Shown here: positions 1-12,934 of the stretch, piece after piece
Position numbering within the stretch: position 1 is the stretch's first letter
Layout of the letters: every line of letters starts with the position of its first letter
Origin: Hypholoma sublateritium FD-334 SS-4
Taxonomy: Eukaryota; Basidiomycota; Agaricomycetes; Agaricales; Strophariaceae
NCBI GenBank assembly: GCA_000827495.1
Contig: KN817603.1
Coordinates: forward strand, 62,001 to 126,000
Direction of reading: 5' to 3'
Length of the DNA: 64,000 bases
The notes under the pieces: generated by a model
Told to the model about the DNA's origin: nothing
The model's input: the letters and a program-made list of their open reading frames with translations, nothing else
Database searches by the model: none
Translations under genes and position numbers: made by a program

Positions 1-1
1 G

Positions 2-1596
2 GGCCCCGTGGAGGAGGTGACGCCGTGGGAGGTGCAGGAGATAGTCGGGCTGGCGAGAGGCGGAGAGAGTGCGGTGGATATCATTGATGGGCCGAAGCCC
101 GCGTCGACGAAGCTCGGCACGTCCGTGCGCTCGCGCGCGTCGTCCAATGCGCGCGCCGCGACCGGCCCCGTCGAGGACGTGACGCCATGGGAAGTGCAGG
201 CGCCCCCCAGCCCCAGCCTGTACACCGCGCACACCTCGCCGCCGACGACGCCGAGCCTGCGCACCGCCGCGTCGATGCTCTCGCTCGGCTCGTCCGTCGG
301 ACTGCACAGTAGCAGCGCTCTTGCGCTGGTCGGTGCCGGCGCGGGGTCCGTCGCGACGGGGCCCATCGAGGAGGTCACGCCGTGGGAGGTACAGGCGCCC
401 GACGCCGCCGCGCGGCAGGCGGATGCGCAGGGGCAGGGCTTTGGCGTCCCGCGCGCGGTGCCGCTTGATAATGCGGGGTACGTCGGGACCGTCGCGCAGA
501 CCGCGTCGTCCGTGCGCTCGGGAAGGAGCGGCAGCGGCGCCGGACTGGGGTCGCCGTCGCCGCTGCCGCTCGCGACGGGGCCTGTGGAGGAGGTGACGCC
601 GTGGGAGGTGCAGGCGGGGCCGGGCGAGACGGTGTTTGGTGTGACGCGCGAGGTGCCATTGCCCCCCTCTGCGGGCGAGCGCCCGCGCTCGATCATCAGC
701 GCGCATAGTGCGGCGGGCGGACGGCCGCCGAGCGTGCGCTCGGGAAGGTCGCGCGCGTCGAGCGCGGTGCAGAGCCCCACGACGGCGGGCAGCATCGAGG
801 ACGTGACGCCCTGGGACATGTACCCCGCGCCGCCGCCGCCGCACCCCGGTGCGTCGGCGCCGGCGTCGGCGCACAGCCAGCAAGGTGCGGCGAAGACGTC
901 GACGAGCATATTTGGGCGCATCCGCCGCCCGTCGAGCAACAGCACCGGCAAGCAGGCGAACGGCGCGGCGCCGCCGCCCGTGGGCAACAGCGCCGATGGG
1001 GGCAGCAGCGTGTACGCGCGCTCGGTGAAGTCGCACAAGTCGGCGTTCGTCGAGGACGTCACGCCGTGGGAGGTGCAGGAGCTGCCTGCGGCGCCGCCGC
1101 TGCCCATGCGCGCGGGCACGATCGACTCGGCCGGCGCGTACGTCGGCGTGGGCACAATCGCCCATCGCCCGCCGCACGCCGACGCCCCGGCGCTCGCGCG
1201 CCCGCTGCCCACGGGGCCCACGGAGGAGGTCACGCCCTGGGAGGCTGCTGCAGCGCTGCCGCCGCAGGTCGAGCACACGAAGCCGCACACGCGCAGCCGC
1301 TGGCTGCACCACCACCGCGACCGCCACGCGGATGCGGCGCCGGCCACTAGCGCGCCGCCACTCGGCGTGCCAGTGCCGGTGCGCGTGCCGGGGGCAGGCG
1401 AGGCGCAGGTCGGCGTCGACCTGGCGCGGTTGCGCGCGCGCCGGCTGGAGCGGGCGGAGGCTGACGGGGCGCACGACGAGGTGCTGACTGGGGGCGAGGA
1501 GGCGGCGCTGTCGGCGAGCAGCGGGCCCGGGGCGCGCGCGGCGCGCGGGTCGATGACGCTGGACCAGCTTGCGGAGGTGATGCCGTGGGAGCTGCA
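2..1596 (+). repeat. Eight dispersed copies of a ~36-bp coding repeat (VTPWE motif)
   Basis: Eight in-frame copies of a 30-36 bp unit encode the core E-[ED]-V-T-P-W-[ED]. Spacing is irregular, about 165-360 bp. The motif is conserved at protein level while synonymous sites and spacers differ, so the copies are maintained by selection rather than being a recent tandem expansion. Confidence 0.8.
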
Positions 1597-1645
1597 CCCC
1601 ACGCCGGACGCGGAGGACGGCAGCGCGCTGCGGGTGAGTTCGTAA
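2..1645 (+). CDS. 3' end of a disordered protein with eight VTPWE-motif repeats (5' truncated by window edge)
   Basis: The reading frame is open from base 2 to the stop at 1643-1645 (about 547 residues), so the gene starts outside the window. The protein is rich in Ala, Pro, Ser and Gly and shows no folded catalytic domain. Its one strong feature is a short motif, consensus G-P-[VI]-E-[ED]-V-T-P-W-E-V-Q, repeated eight times at about 2-37, 164-200, 358-393, 577-613, 790-822, 1046-1079, 1210-1242 and 1567-1596. The last copy is degenerate (AEVMPWELH). Spacers are low complexity and carry recurring Ser-Val-Arg-Ser segments. An invariant Trp-acidic core on disordered spacers looks like a multivalent binding motif, but that is inference. 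I do not recognise the family. GC content is very high and unspliced reading is continuous, so this looks like one large terminal exon. Confidence 0.75.
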   Translation, partial: GPVEEVTPWEVQEIVGLARGGESAVDIIDGPKPASTKLGTSVRSRASSNARAATGPVEDVTPWEVQAPPSPSLYTAHTSPPTTPSLRTAASMLSLGSSVGLHSSSALALVGAGAGSVATGPIEEVTPWEVQAPDAAARQADAQGQGFGVPRAVPLDNAGYVGTVAQTASSVRSGRSGSGAGLGSPSPLPLATGPVEEVTPWEVQAGPGETVFGVTREVPLPPSAGERPRSIISAHSAAGGRPPSVRSGRSRASSAVQSPTTAGSIEDVTPWDMYPAPPPPHPGASAPASAHSQQGAAKTSTSIFGRIRRPSSNSTGKQANGAAPPPVGNSADGGSSVYARSVKSHKSAFVEDVTPWEVQELPAAPPLPMRAGTIDSAGAYVGVGTIAHRPPHADAPALARPLPTGPTEEVTPWEAAAALPPQVEHTKPHTRSRWLHHHRDRHADAAPATSAPPLGVPVPVRVPGAGEAQVGVDLARLRARRLERAEADGAHDEVLTGGEEAALSASSGPGARAARGSMTLDQLAEVMPWELHPTPDAEDGSALRVSS

Positions 1646-2160
1646 TTTGGTTTTGGGTGTTTGTTTCTGTGCGCGCGGGGGACTGTATATTTTCCTAGAC
1701 ACTGAATGAATGCATTACATTCATTCGCTGCGTGCTGCTGCCTCGCGCCTGCGTGTGCCCCTGGCCCGGCATCGGCCGGGGCGCGAGAACACTGGCGCGG
1801 TGGCGCCCTGGTGGCGTCGAGATCGCCGGCGGCGGGCGATGCAGCGCACGCACCACATTCCGCAGCGCATTCTCCGCGCGCCCATTGTCCTCGTGGGTTG
1901 CCGGCACGACCCTGGCGTCATCTGACGCCCCGCTTCTCTGGCTGATAACGGGACTTACGCTGACCTTTTATTTCCGTATATCCCCCGATGTCCAATTATA
2001 CCCTCGACCACCACCCGTTCACCACGACTGCGATTATCGCACCCCGCACGGCCTTGCTCGACGCACGCACGCACGCACTATCGATCGCTTCCACCGCTAC
2101 CACCACCACCACCGCCGCCGGACCCTAACGACGTCCGACGACGACACGACACGACACGCA
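1646..2160. other. Intergenic: terminator of VTPWE gene and promoter of methyltransferase gene
   Basis: About 515 bp with no supportable gene. It should hold the 3' end of the upstream gene and the promoter/5' UTR of the methyltransferase. A CGCACG-type short tandem repeat lies near 2062-2078, and CAC/CCG triplet tracts (about 2098-2120) directly precede the ATG. Confidence 0.6.
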
Positions 2161-5100
2161 ATGCCGTCACCGCTCGCCCGCGCCTGGCACTACACCTTCC
2201 CCACATCCTGGAACGCACGCGGCGCGGACCACCAGGCGCAGGAGCCCCGGCCATCGGCGTCCACCTCCGCGTCGGGCGGCACCGCGAGCACCACCGCGTC
2301 CGTCGCGCAGGCGATCGCGGACTTCGGCATGTGGCGGCGGCGCAGCACGGGCGCGAGCGCCGCGGAGGCGATGGTGGGCGGCGGCACGGGCGCTGGCTCG
2401 GGCGCGGGTTCGAGTGCAGGCGCGGGCACCGTTGAGGGCGGCGGTGGTACGGCGGCGAAGCGGAAGAGCCACAAGGCGGCGCGCATGTCGACGGGCGCGG
2501 GGTCGCTGGTGCGTTTGTGTCTGCTGGCGCGTGGGCGCCGCGTGCTGATGAGGCTTTGGTGCTAGGGCGTGTCCTCTGCGGACCGTACGTCGTTCGGCGA
2601 GGCCGCGGCGTATCCGGGGCCGCACCCCGCGTCGTCGAGTGCGATGGCGCCCCTGCCACCACCACCACCACCGCCGCCGCTCCTGCAGCAGCAGCTCCAG
2701 CAGCCGCAAGTGAAGGCGCTGCCGACGCCGAAGAGCGCAGGCGGCGCAGCGGACCGCTTCTCCACGGCAGACCGCGCGATCCTCGAGGAGCTCAAGGCGG
2801 GCATCCGCGCGCGCGAGGCGCAGTTCACGCTCAAGGGCGTCGGGCACACGGTGCTCGGCGGCGGCAAGGGCCCGGGGAAGCGGCACCACGCGTACCCCAA
2901 GGAGGAGGTGCCGTACCCGCGCGCGTACGCGCGCGAGGTCATCGATCTGTGCGTGTTTTTGTCTTTCTCGGTGTGCGAGGGCGCGATGTTTGCGCTGTGC
3001 TCGACTCGTCGTGCTTCCTGCTGCTGGAGCCCCAGTATCTCGCTTGCTTCGGCTACGCCTGACCCGACTACGCGAGGCAACCGAGGGCCGTTGGTATGCG
3101 GGGTACGCGATCGAGGGGCTAGCGCGGTCAAGGCGCGCCCAGCCCGCACTTCCTCGGTGCCGCTGCGCGCCTATCACTCTGCAATTGGCTTCCCTTGCCC
3201 GGTGTATTGTTTATCCCCTTCTATCGTCGGCAGTTTTTGCGCTCTTCGTGCTTTTCGGTGACTTCAATCTGTGTTGTGGCTTGGCTGACCGGGACTTTTT
3301 TTGGGTACGCAGTGACGTATGGGAGACGCTGTTCTTGATGGACGTGTGCAAGAGCTTGTCGTGGCATTATTTCGAGACGCCGCCTGTCAAAGTGTACGTT
3401 TATCTTTTTCGGCGCGCCAGATAAATGCTAAAGCAATGCTCTCATTTAAAGGCTCGAAATTGGGTGCGGTAAGTGTTTCCCATACTGCGTATATGCGCCG
3501 TGAATGGTGCTAATATTCCTTCCAGGAACGGGTACATGGATATTGCACTGCGCAAGAACCTGGAAGGTCGGTGTTTCTTGTGTCGTGCTTCTTGCAAGCA
3601 GTAGCAAGCTGATCACGCGCATATATTTTGGTCCTGATACAGGAAACGCACTTTGTCGGTATGTCAGGATGCCTTGTATATCTTCTGCTGCAAATTGAGC
3701 AATCTCGTTCGTAGGATTGGACGTCGTCCCTCTGCATCCGGACCTCCAGAACTTGGGCTCACCAGAACTTGCTTCACGGATAACATGGATGCAACATAAT
3801 TTGTACGTCTCTTTTTTTATCATACAATGATTGTTTTGACATTCTCTTTTTCACTGCAGCCTTGATGTACTACCATTCCAGAACGAGGAATTCGACTTTG
3901 TGTGCGTTGGAACTGGTTGCTTGGTCCGATTCAATTAGGCTGACCAGTTTTCATCACAGTCATATCAAGCGAATCGCACTTGGTATTCCGGAAGACAAGG
4001 TAAGTATTTGCATCCCTATTGGCTGGCACATAGTGCTTAGTGTCACCTAGTGGGACCCATTCTTTGAGGAGGTGGCAAGGGTGATGAAACCTGGCGGCAA
4101 ATTTGAGGTGAGTCTTTGTTTGACAAACTTGAAAGCGAAAATTAGTGACGTCCATCAAACAGATGATCGAAGAAGATCTGTTCTTCCCCGGAAAACGCGT
4201 TGATCACGACGACGATGACAAGAGCTCCTACGGCCGAGACGATACCTCCTCGATGATGACCCGGCAGGGTTCGATCTCCTCTGACCCCCAGCGAACAAGC
4301 TTCAGCATCAACGGGTACGATGAGACGGACCGCGAGACGCTGCGCTTGGGAAATGTGTCTGAGCAAGTTGAGCCAGCAGGTGGCATTGAGAGCAGCAGCA
4401 GCAGGCAGGACGCACCAGCGACGCCCAAGACCCGCTCAGCGTTGCTTAGCACGACCGAGGACGGCGCTGCGTCGGCTGCGTCGCGGCCGTCGTCGCCTGT
4501 GCACAGTGCGATGGGCGGTGCAAGCGTCAACGGCCACCGCATCGGCGGCGGCGGCAGCTACGACGCCAACGACGCGCACGGCAGCGCCAAGCCCACAGGC
4601 GGCGGGCGGCACCACACGCAGGCGCCGGTGATCCACCCCACGGGCACGCCGCCGCTCTCCGCCTCGCCGCCGTCCACCGCGCACGTCTTCGTCGCGCCGT
4701 CCGGGCGCTCGACGAAGCGGCCCGCGCTGCTCGTGAAAACGCCGCTGCGCGCGTCGGAGGCGCACGCGGAGTTGCTGTTCGGCTCGTCGGCGTCACTGCT
4801 CGGGTCGATGGGGTACCTCGCGTACCAGGACCCGCTCGCAGAGACGCTGCGGCGCCAGCGCAAGCTCGAGGCGGCGGCGCGGAAGAACCACGCGCCGCTG
4901 CAGGGCTCGCAGCGCACGCGCCCGTCGCCGTTCCTGTCGACGCTTATGAACAAGGGCCCGGTGAACCCCAGGGACCACACGATTCTGCAGGCGGTGTGGG
5001 ACGGGATGCTCGAGGGCCGGTTTGTGAATGACTCGCCGCTGTCGCTGCTGACGACGTATTTGGAGTATCATTTCAAGGGTGCGGCGTGCTTTATCCAACA

Positions 5101-6386
5101 ATGGGTCATTTCTGACACTTTTACCGCGCATATATAGACGTTCGGACGCACCCTCCTATCATCTACACTTTCCCGCCTACTGCGCCCAGGCCCGTAAAGT
5201 GGGACGATGAGGACACCAACAACAAATTGCACAGTCGTACTGTGTCTGGCTCCGATACAGACGACGTCCGCGACGAGCGCTCGAAATCCCTCTCGACCAA
5301 GGCCGACGGCTTGGAACGCACGGGCTCAACAACCTCCGAAAACGGCGATGCCCAGCGCTGGCTCTCGATGCAGGGCCTCCTCGCGCGCAACTCGCCCTAC
5401 GTCACCTTCGACGGCTCGCGCGGCTACGCGTACTCGCCGTCCAAGATCGCCGCACTCAAGCGACCGTCGACGGGCAACAGCGACAAGGCGAGCCGGCTGA
5501 CCGTCACGATGGTCGCGCCCACGGCGAAGACGGTGCCTGCGCCGGGCTCCGCGCTCGTGGTCAACCTCAACTCGCTCAATCTGCACCTGACGCTGCGCGC
5601 GAAGGAGATCGTCGCGTGCTCGGAGTCCATGTGGGACTGGGTCGCGGGCATGCAGGCGGGGCCCGAGGGGCAGGAGGCGCGCGCGGCGCTCGCACAGGGC
5701 GGGCCACCGGGGTCGGCGCGTGTACCGGGCCCAGACGCGGTCGACCAGGCTGAGGAACTGTACGCGACGCGGGCGGTCATTCTGGACATGACGCGGGACG
5801 ACTTCGACCGGCTGCTGTGCAATTTCGAGTGGTAAGCCTTGTGCGCTCATGTACCTTCCCCTTGTAGACAGCTGATCTGTGTGCTAGGGATATGCTGGAC
5901 AAGGCCTCGATGGGCTACGCGCTGCAGGAGCAATTCAGCTGGCACACCTTTGAAGGTGTGCTGCTCGCCGACCGAAAGGCGTACGACCAGGCGTGCGAGA
6001 AGTACGACGAGTGGGTGGAGAAGCAGCATCAGATCAAGGTCGATGCAGCCGCAGAGCAGTACCAGCGGCGCTCGCGCAACTCGATGTCGTCGCCGGGGCT
6101 CCCCCTGACGTCGGCGGACGCCGCGAGTGAAGCCAGCCAGATTGCGCGGTCGCAGAGTAGCCCGCAGCCGTCGACGTCGTCGCCAACACTAGCGCCATCG
6201 CTGCTGACCATTATGCCCCATGATGCGAGCCCTCCCAGGCCCTCGAGCAAGCGCATACCGGAAACGGCGACCACGCCCCACTTTGGCGAGGCGGCCTCGA
6301 GCATATCGGTATCCTCCACCCATGTGCCACCGACGGAGATGCTAAGCCGGACGATGCGGGTGTTCGTCGCCTGGAAGGCCTCATAA
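2161..6386 (+). CDS. Class I SAM-dependent methyltransferase with long low-complexity extensions (13 exons)
   Basis: Exons: 2161-2508, 2566-2948, 3313-3393, 3452-3468, 3526-3566, 3643-3658, 3715-3802, 3860-3901, 3960-3999, 4051-4107, 4163-5078, 5138-5831, 5888-6386. They join in frame to 1073 residues. Residues 1-190 are low complexity, with a poly-Pro/Gln stretch near 143-160. The methyltransferase core runs about 220-385: motif I VLEIGCGTGTW (271-281), an acidic post-I strand GLDVVPLHPDL, and a late motif RVMKPGGKFEMIEEDLFFPG (about 362-381). The C-terminal two thirds is Ser-rich, with a more conserved FEW..MLDKASMGYALQEQFSW block. The core matches a methyltransferase family widespread in Agaricomycetes; its substrate is unknown. 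Exons 4 (17 nt) and 6 (16 nt) are micro-exons required to restore motif I and the following strand. The first in-frame ATG after the upstream gene's 3' region was chosen as start; it is not otherwise proven. Confidence 0.85.
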
Positions 6387-9300
6387 CCTCGGCATTAACG
6401 GATCCTCAAGCATCGATGTATCTCTTGGCCCATAGTAGGCGTGAACACACCCGCGATACACCCACGTATTCTCCTCCCTTGCACCGATCCCTTACCTGTG
6501 ACGACATATTCTGGCAGCATCTGCTCGTGTCCCTGCGTGGATACAATGAATCCCGGATTGTGGGATCAGGGCTCTTATTCCGCCCTCGCCGTCTGTTACT
6601 CTTCTGGACCATTCTGTTGTTTCGCTCTGATTTCATACATGCCTTAATCATTCCCCTCATCGACGATAATCGGCCGCTCTCGACATCTCGTCACCCGCGA
6701 CAGGACATGCAGCATTTTCTGTCTGGCAACTCAACTCCGCGCAACTTGATACACCTTCCGCGTTAGGCGCCATCCATTCTGGGCCATGCCGCCTTTGGAT
6801 AGCCCGACGGCTGTTTATTTCCTTTTCAGCGCGCCTTTTCGTGGGTGTTTTCTGTCTGCATTTGCTCTATGCCATCAGCTTCGCTTCGCGTCCTAGGATG
6901 GAAGATGAATTTCCGTTTCTAGTCGCCAACAATTTTTTCCGCCCCACCCCCATGGCCGATCGGCGGCTTTGCTGCTCTATGTTTTCGTCTTCGCTTTTCT
7001 TTCTTGGATATGGATATGATTTGTGTTCCCTATCTTATGACTATTATCTATCGTCCATGATCTCCTATCACGATTTGATTATGAACATTGTTGCCGCTGT
7101 TCCTCGCTGTTGTTTACCGCTTTCCTTCTCGCGCCGCACACTGCTATTATTACATCCACCATTACCAAACCCATGCATCCTGTGTGTATGTATTACTTAT
7201 GCCTGGCTCGCCGCATCGCACACTCTACCTCCGGAATCATCACCAGCATTAACGGTCACCGCTCCAGCGGATGCATTGTAAGCGTAGTGTATACATAATC
7301 TATTTCAACGCATTCCGTATAGACATACGTTTGTATTGGCGGGTAGCTGTTAAGACAGCGGTGCACTCTATCTGCTCTAGCCTTTGATCTCGCTGATGAT
7401 GAAAGCATGCTGCCACCCGAGTGGGCTGTCAGATGGACAACGCTAGTATCTGCTGCCGGGTGGCGAGAGTGACTAGTCCGTGCCGGTAAGTGGCGCGAAT
7501 ACCCTTTATGAGAATGCTGCTTATCGGACGCCCTCGAGGCCTGCCGCAGTGCGCTGCCCGGCAGACTCAGCACCCCCGGCGATGGAGCATCCGAGTGTGC
7601 CACACGTCTGGCTATCTCGGGCAGGCTGGCGCCTAGAATCTATGTAAGGGCAGCGAAACATCGCGCGGTGGCTGATGGTTATTATTACATGACCGCACGC
7701 AGGGACGCGATGGCGCGGGTGCAAGCAGGGTGCAGTTGATATATAAGCCACAGCGCTGCGCAGTGCTCGTCTGCGAATCATCTGCGATTGTGTGCAGACG
7801 ATGAGCGTCGCGCGCTGGGCGGCACACTACCTGCGTACCGCATGACGCGGCCGCACCAATAATGAGCAGTGCGCGGCGGGCCAGGGGCGCAGCCTCGCAG
7901 CGCCTGATGTGGTCATGCGGAGGCTCCAGCAGCGGCAAGAGCGCACGATTGGAAGCGCCATCAGAGCGTCCACCAGATCAGAGATGGGCGTGCCCGGCCG
8001 GCCGCAGTAGGTCCCCTGGTCCACGGCTGAATCCCACGCGATCCCAGCGATCCGCACCGCGGATTCGCGCGATCCGGCGTGATGGCGTGATGAGGCGAGG
8101 GAATCTGTGCGCCGCGCTGAAGCCGCACGCGTGCGCGGCGGGCACGAGGCTGGGCAATCGGGAAAATGTGTTTCCTTTTGCGCGCCGGGGCGCCGAGCGC
8201 GTGAGAGTGGGCGCCAGGAGCCCCTGTGCGCGCGCTGGGCGTGGGTGCGCCGCCCCACAGAGCGGCTCGCCAGCCGCCTCGTTGCCCGGCCGCAGTGCGG
8301 ATGCGCGCTGTGGAAGGCTGTGGAGCAAGCCAGACGGCCGGCCATTGTGTGTATGGTGTGCCATTGTGTGTGCCGGGATTGATGACAAATGACAATGGGG
8401 CCGCGGTCTGGTCCCGGCGCGATGAGAGACAGTGCGATGACCACCTTATGACTTCACAGCGCGCGGGCGAACCCAGGCGACTGGGATGCGCACGCACGGG
8501 TGTGCGCGGTGTGCTGCCGCTTCTTCCTATCTTTAGGCGTGTCGGATCTCATCGCGCTCGCTCTTCCCAAGTAATAATAGCGCCAAGGAGGCTCACTCGC
8601 GCTTCCTTTCGTCGCGTCAGTCCGCCCGTCCGAGCCCGAGGGAGCCCGCAATGGCGTTATTCGGGGTGCTCTGGCCTGTGATTAGTAAACGCACGACAAA
8701 GCAGACGCCGCTGCCCGCCAGGCAGCGCGCGGCGGTCTGCAGCGGCGTAACGCCCATGCGCCGCCGCGCAGTCGGGAGGCGACGCGTCTTGCCTGTAAAG
8801 GCAGGATTACTTCCCAATGCGGCGCAGCCCGGCGTGGCCGACGCGCATCCCGCTGAGGCGCGCATTGCAGCCACTGTCCGTAGCGAGGGAGGTTATCGTA
8901 GGCTTCCGTGTTCGCGCCAGCAAGTAGGTCTCGCAGCACCTTCCGAATCACCCCGCAGCCCCAGCTCTGTCTCCCGGGCAGAGCTCCACCTACACTTCTG
9001 CTAGTAGGATTCAGGGAGACCAGAAGCAGCGCCCATCCTCGTCCTGGGAAATGAGCCGCTCGTTTTAATATATCGGCCACGCTGCACCGGAGCTGTCAGT
9101 CCATTAATCTTATTGGACCTGCCCATGAATCGATCCTCGAGCTTCCATTCCTCGCCAGGCAGATAAGCAGGTGCGCCCACTGATTGACTTCGCGCTTGAC
9201 TCTGCCTTATCTGATAGTGTCGCAGGCATCCGAGACTTCTTCATACTGCTCTGGGGCGATTGCCGCCCCATCCAAAGGCGATGCGTCGCCTCATCCCGCG

Positions 9301-12300
9301 AGAAGCTGCGCGCCCACGAAAACCCACAGTACCCTACGCATTCCTGCGGCGCGTATGGAACAATAAGTCCAGAAGTCACTGCACCCGAGCTACGGCGCTC
9401 GAAATTAATTAACGCCTGTGCATTTTTGTCCGGCGGTCGATCCCTGCGATTCTTCCTGCGCGCCGTCCTCGAAGAGATATCCACCAGGCCAGCCGAATCC
9501 TGATCGGAAACGCCCAACCCTCCTGTAGATCCCCACCAGGAGCGCACCCTACCCGCCCGCCCACAGCATCGCACAATCCCTGTAATCCCCGCACTGCGTG
9601 CAGCGGAATCCCAGTGGCCGCGGACCAAGGGTCCACGGCGCCACGCCCCCACGCACAGCCTTCTATTCAGCGAAGCACACCCTTCCTACCTGCTAAAAAT
9701 GCCACACACACCTCTCGCGGTGCACTGTGCACAAATGCACGGCAGCATTCGTCGCCAAGTACCCTGGAACCGGAATGGATGCGCTTCGAGACACGCGTTT
9801 AAGAATAGCACAGTGCGCGCGCGCTCTCGCACCATCTTGCGTAGGCAGCAGCGCCAGGTAGCCGTAAGTGTCGTCCAGCTGCACGCGGGATGATGCCCAT
9901 TCTGTGAGCGGCCTCAGGGAAGGTGCGCTTGCACTCTGAGCAGCGCTTGCCACTTGGCAACCGAGCGCTGGAAAAGCTTTCATCGACGATTTACGAAGTT
10001 GCCCAGCGCCAGTTGAGCGCCAGTGCGCCGCCGCAGCGGCGTGCGCATGCGTACTCGCGCACCCTTCTTCAATGTGGTGCGCCCGTGATCCTCCCCATCC
10101 AGTTCGGCCCAAAGCGTCGATTGTACGGATCCCAGCACGACATCCGTCTGACCTGCTCAACCTATTGACATTAGCGATCCCCGAATCAGCGAACGGCGTG
10201 GGTACGGCCATCCACGCCCAGCCCATGACATCAGCGATCATCGTGCACAGCGTCCGCCAAGGCACCAACCCGCGCCGTAAGAGGTCGTAACCTGTGTGCC
10301 TGCCCCGCATCCGTTTGCGGAAAACAGTCCACTGTAACGCCCGCGCGGGCCGTAGCGGCGGGGCGCGCTTTGGGCGAAACTACGCCACAATCGCACCCCG
10401 CCGCCGCAATTCAGCGATCGCAGCGTCCTCACATGTACTTACGGTACTGTGTCGTCGAGAAGCACGGCGCGTGGTTGGGTTTCCAGTCTGCTTCTGCACC
10501 GTCTGGCAAGGCTCGTTACTTGAGATTCCAACGGTAACGGAAAGCCGACGGTGACCGCCGTGTGTCAGTTACAGTGCACGCCCGAACTGCCAGTTGCTAG
10601 TCAAGCAGTCATCCTTATGCCACAGCAACCTGTGTTCTTCGAAGATGAGTTAGGATGCATGCTTGAATGGAAATATCATGAACTAACCTGGATCCTGCTA
10701 TAAATGCTGCCAGATGCTGCAAGTGGTTGACGAGGGCATATTTAGCGTATTTATTTATCAGGATCCATAGCGATGGTATGGATGCGAATAGGCAGCCAGT
10801 GGTATTTGTTTCTGCTGCTTAGTATTTGCGGCCTTAAGCAGTTCTCGCCACGGGCGGCCAGTATTAATTTAGGTTCAGATTAAACATCGCCAAGCCTGCT
10901 TGATTGTCCAGAAGTTAAATGGGCTGAAGAGGAGTGAAGGCCAACATCGATAATCGATGCTCCACTCAGCTTGGAAACTGTGCCTACAGACAAGTTATCA
11001 ATACGGTCGCTAGGGCGCACTATGTATGGCGTACCAGGTATGGATTTTTATAGACGCTGCTCTTGAATGCTGCGTGCCTAAGTAAGGCTAAAGTCGCAGT
11101 GTTCTCTTCCCACCGGCAATGGGCATCGATATCGATCCGTTGAACTGACATCCCTGATTGTGCCTTTGCACCTAGAACGTCCTGGCGTACCGCACGTACA
11201 GCATGATGCATTCGATATCCGTCGGATATGCCTGCGGCATGTGTTGCATCTTTCTAATTCTGAGAACATCTATCTAAAGACCAATTAAGTATTTATATAG
11301 ACTCATGTTACCAACAAGCGTACCTTGGATTTCAGATTCCAGCAATTAATGGATCGCGCATGTAACCCCAGAGCCTGGAGATAACGGAACTTGCGCGGAC
11401 CTATGCGTTTCTCCATCGACTAGAATTAAGCACCAGCATTCAAAGGCCCGCGCGCAGCATGCAGTCTGATGAAGAACGAGGGTGGGCGCGCTTGCCGCTT
11501 CAGGCCGAGTTGTGAGACATTGAATATCAATGCAGATGAACAAGATCGGCGCGTTCGATCATATCGAATGTTGAATGAACACGCAGAGCCTGCCTTCGCG
11601 GCCGATTTTTTCTGAATCCCATGCGTGGACCGCCATAAAGCCACAGAATGAGGGTATCCCAACAGGTTACTGGATAGATAAGCAGACGAGCGGTCATGTT
11701 AGGACCGTCGATCCGCAGTTCAATATGCTGTCCTGAATGTGTTAGTTCTTGGCCGTCATATCTCCTCGTAAAAGAGACAGTTCAAAGTTTGTTGGCCGCC
11801 TGTCCAGCATTCGCGCAACGGCACCGATGCAGCTGGCATCCATGAAGTTGATGCCAAGATGTCGTTCACGGTCGCGTAGAGTCCGATTCTCAAGGGCGCG
11901 TCGGAAATGCGGAAAGAACTTCGCACTGGAGTCGAGAATAAACAAGCATTGGCAACTCTCCTTTGCATCGGGCGCTTGGGTGGACCATGGGAGATTTTGA
12001 GTACGACGAATACAGTCCTGGCGTGATGAGAGGTGTCTATGGACCGCCGTGCCCCATATCCGGACAAGAAGGGAGTCACCGGTCCTTGCTATGCATAGAA
12101 ATCTGTATGTGAGTAAGGGGACATCACAACAGCAAAACACAAAAGGATTGACCTCAGGTTTAGCTCCTCCCACCGAAAATAGACTGCAGTTCGACTAGGA
12201 AATGAATGTACGCATTCAGGAATTTGGACAACAGCAGCAACAATAGGTTGGCGACATGCGGCGAAAAAATCGGACGAAGTGTGTGCGAGCGCGTCTATTC

Positions 12301-12934
12301 ATTAGCTATTCTTGTTGTGCGTCGCGCGAACATAGTTTTACGCATCCGAGTCTAGACTTTGTATATCACCTGAGATGGTCGATAAAAGGCTGTCGATAGT
12401 GCGTAAGTCGAGATTTCTTTTTCCATAATTCTGACATACCTCAGTGTGCCCTTAGAAGCGTTGAGAAGGTAAAGCATAGGTGATGCATTGCCCCAAGAGA
12501 AAGCCTTCAATGCGCTTTGCACACCATGCACGCCGGCGATCAACCTGGACGACGCCCATGGGAAGCCATCTGACAGTCCCTGGCACGAGTCCATCTACAT
12601 GCCGTACCGCAGCCTCTAGATCGCTATCCTCTGCCATCGCGCTCGGGCTGTCATCGCGCTCGGGGGTGAGACTGCCCGGCGCCAGCGTATAGGCACAGGG
12701 TTGTGCGCTGGGTCGCGCAGGATTCCCGCCCAGACCAGGAATCGCATTAAGCAATTAAACCCCGATGTGGCGAGTAGTTGTCATGACGAGCGCTGCGATA
12801 GGCACGGGTATGTGATGCACCGGGCCTTAGTCAGAGCGCTGGTGAAGGCGCCAGGAATGATGCGCACGGACGCACTCGCGCTACCAAAGTCAATCCACCG
12901 CCCCACTTCCGAGGCGGCTCCTTGACGGCCTGGC

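Noticed and set aside
2167..3177. 336-codon minus-strand open frame over the methyltransferase 5' exons
   Set aside because: Arg/Ala-rich shadow of a GC-rich coding region; the opposite strand has coherent splicing and a real methyltransferase core.
9110..9652. 180-codon minus-strand open frame in the gene-poor block
   Set aside because: No recognisable motif or splice partners, and the composition matches surrounding non-coding DNA.
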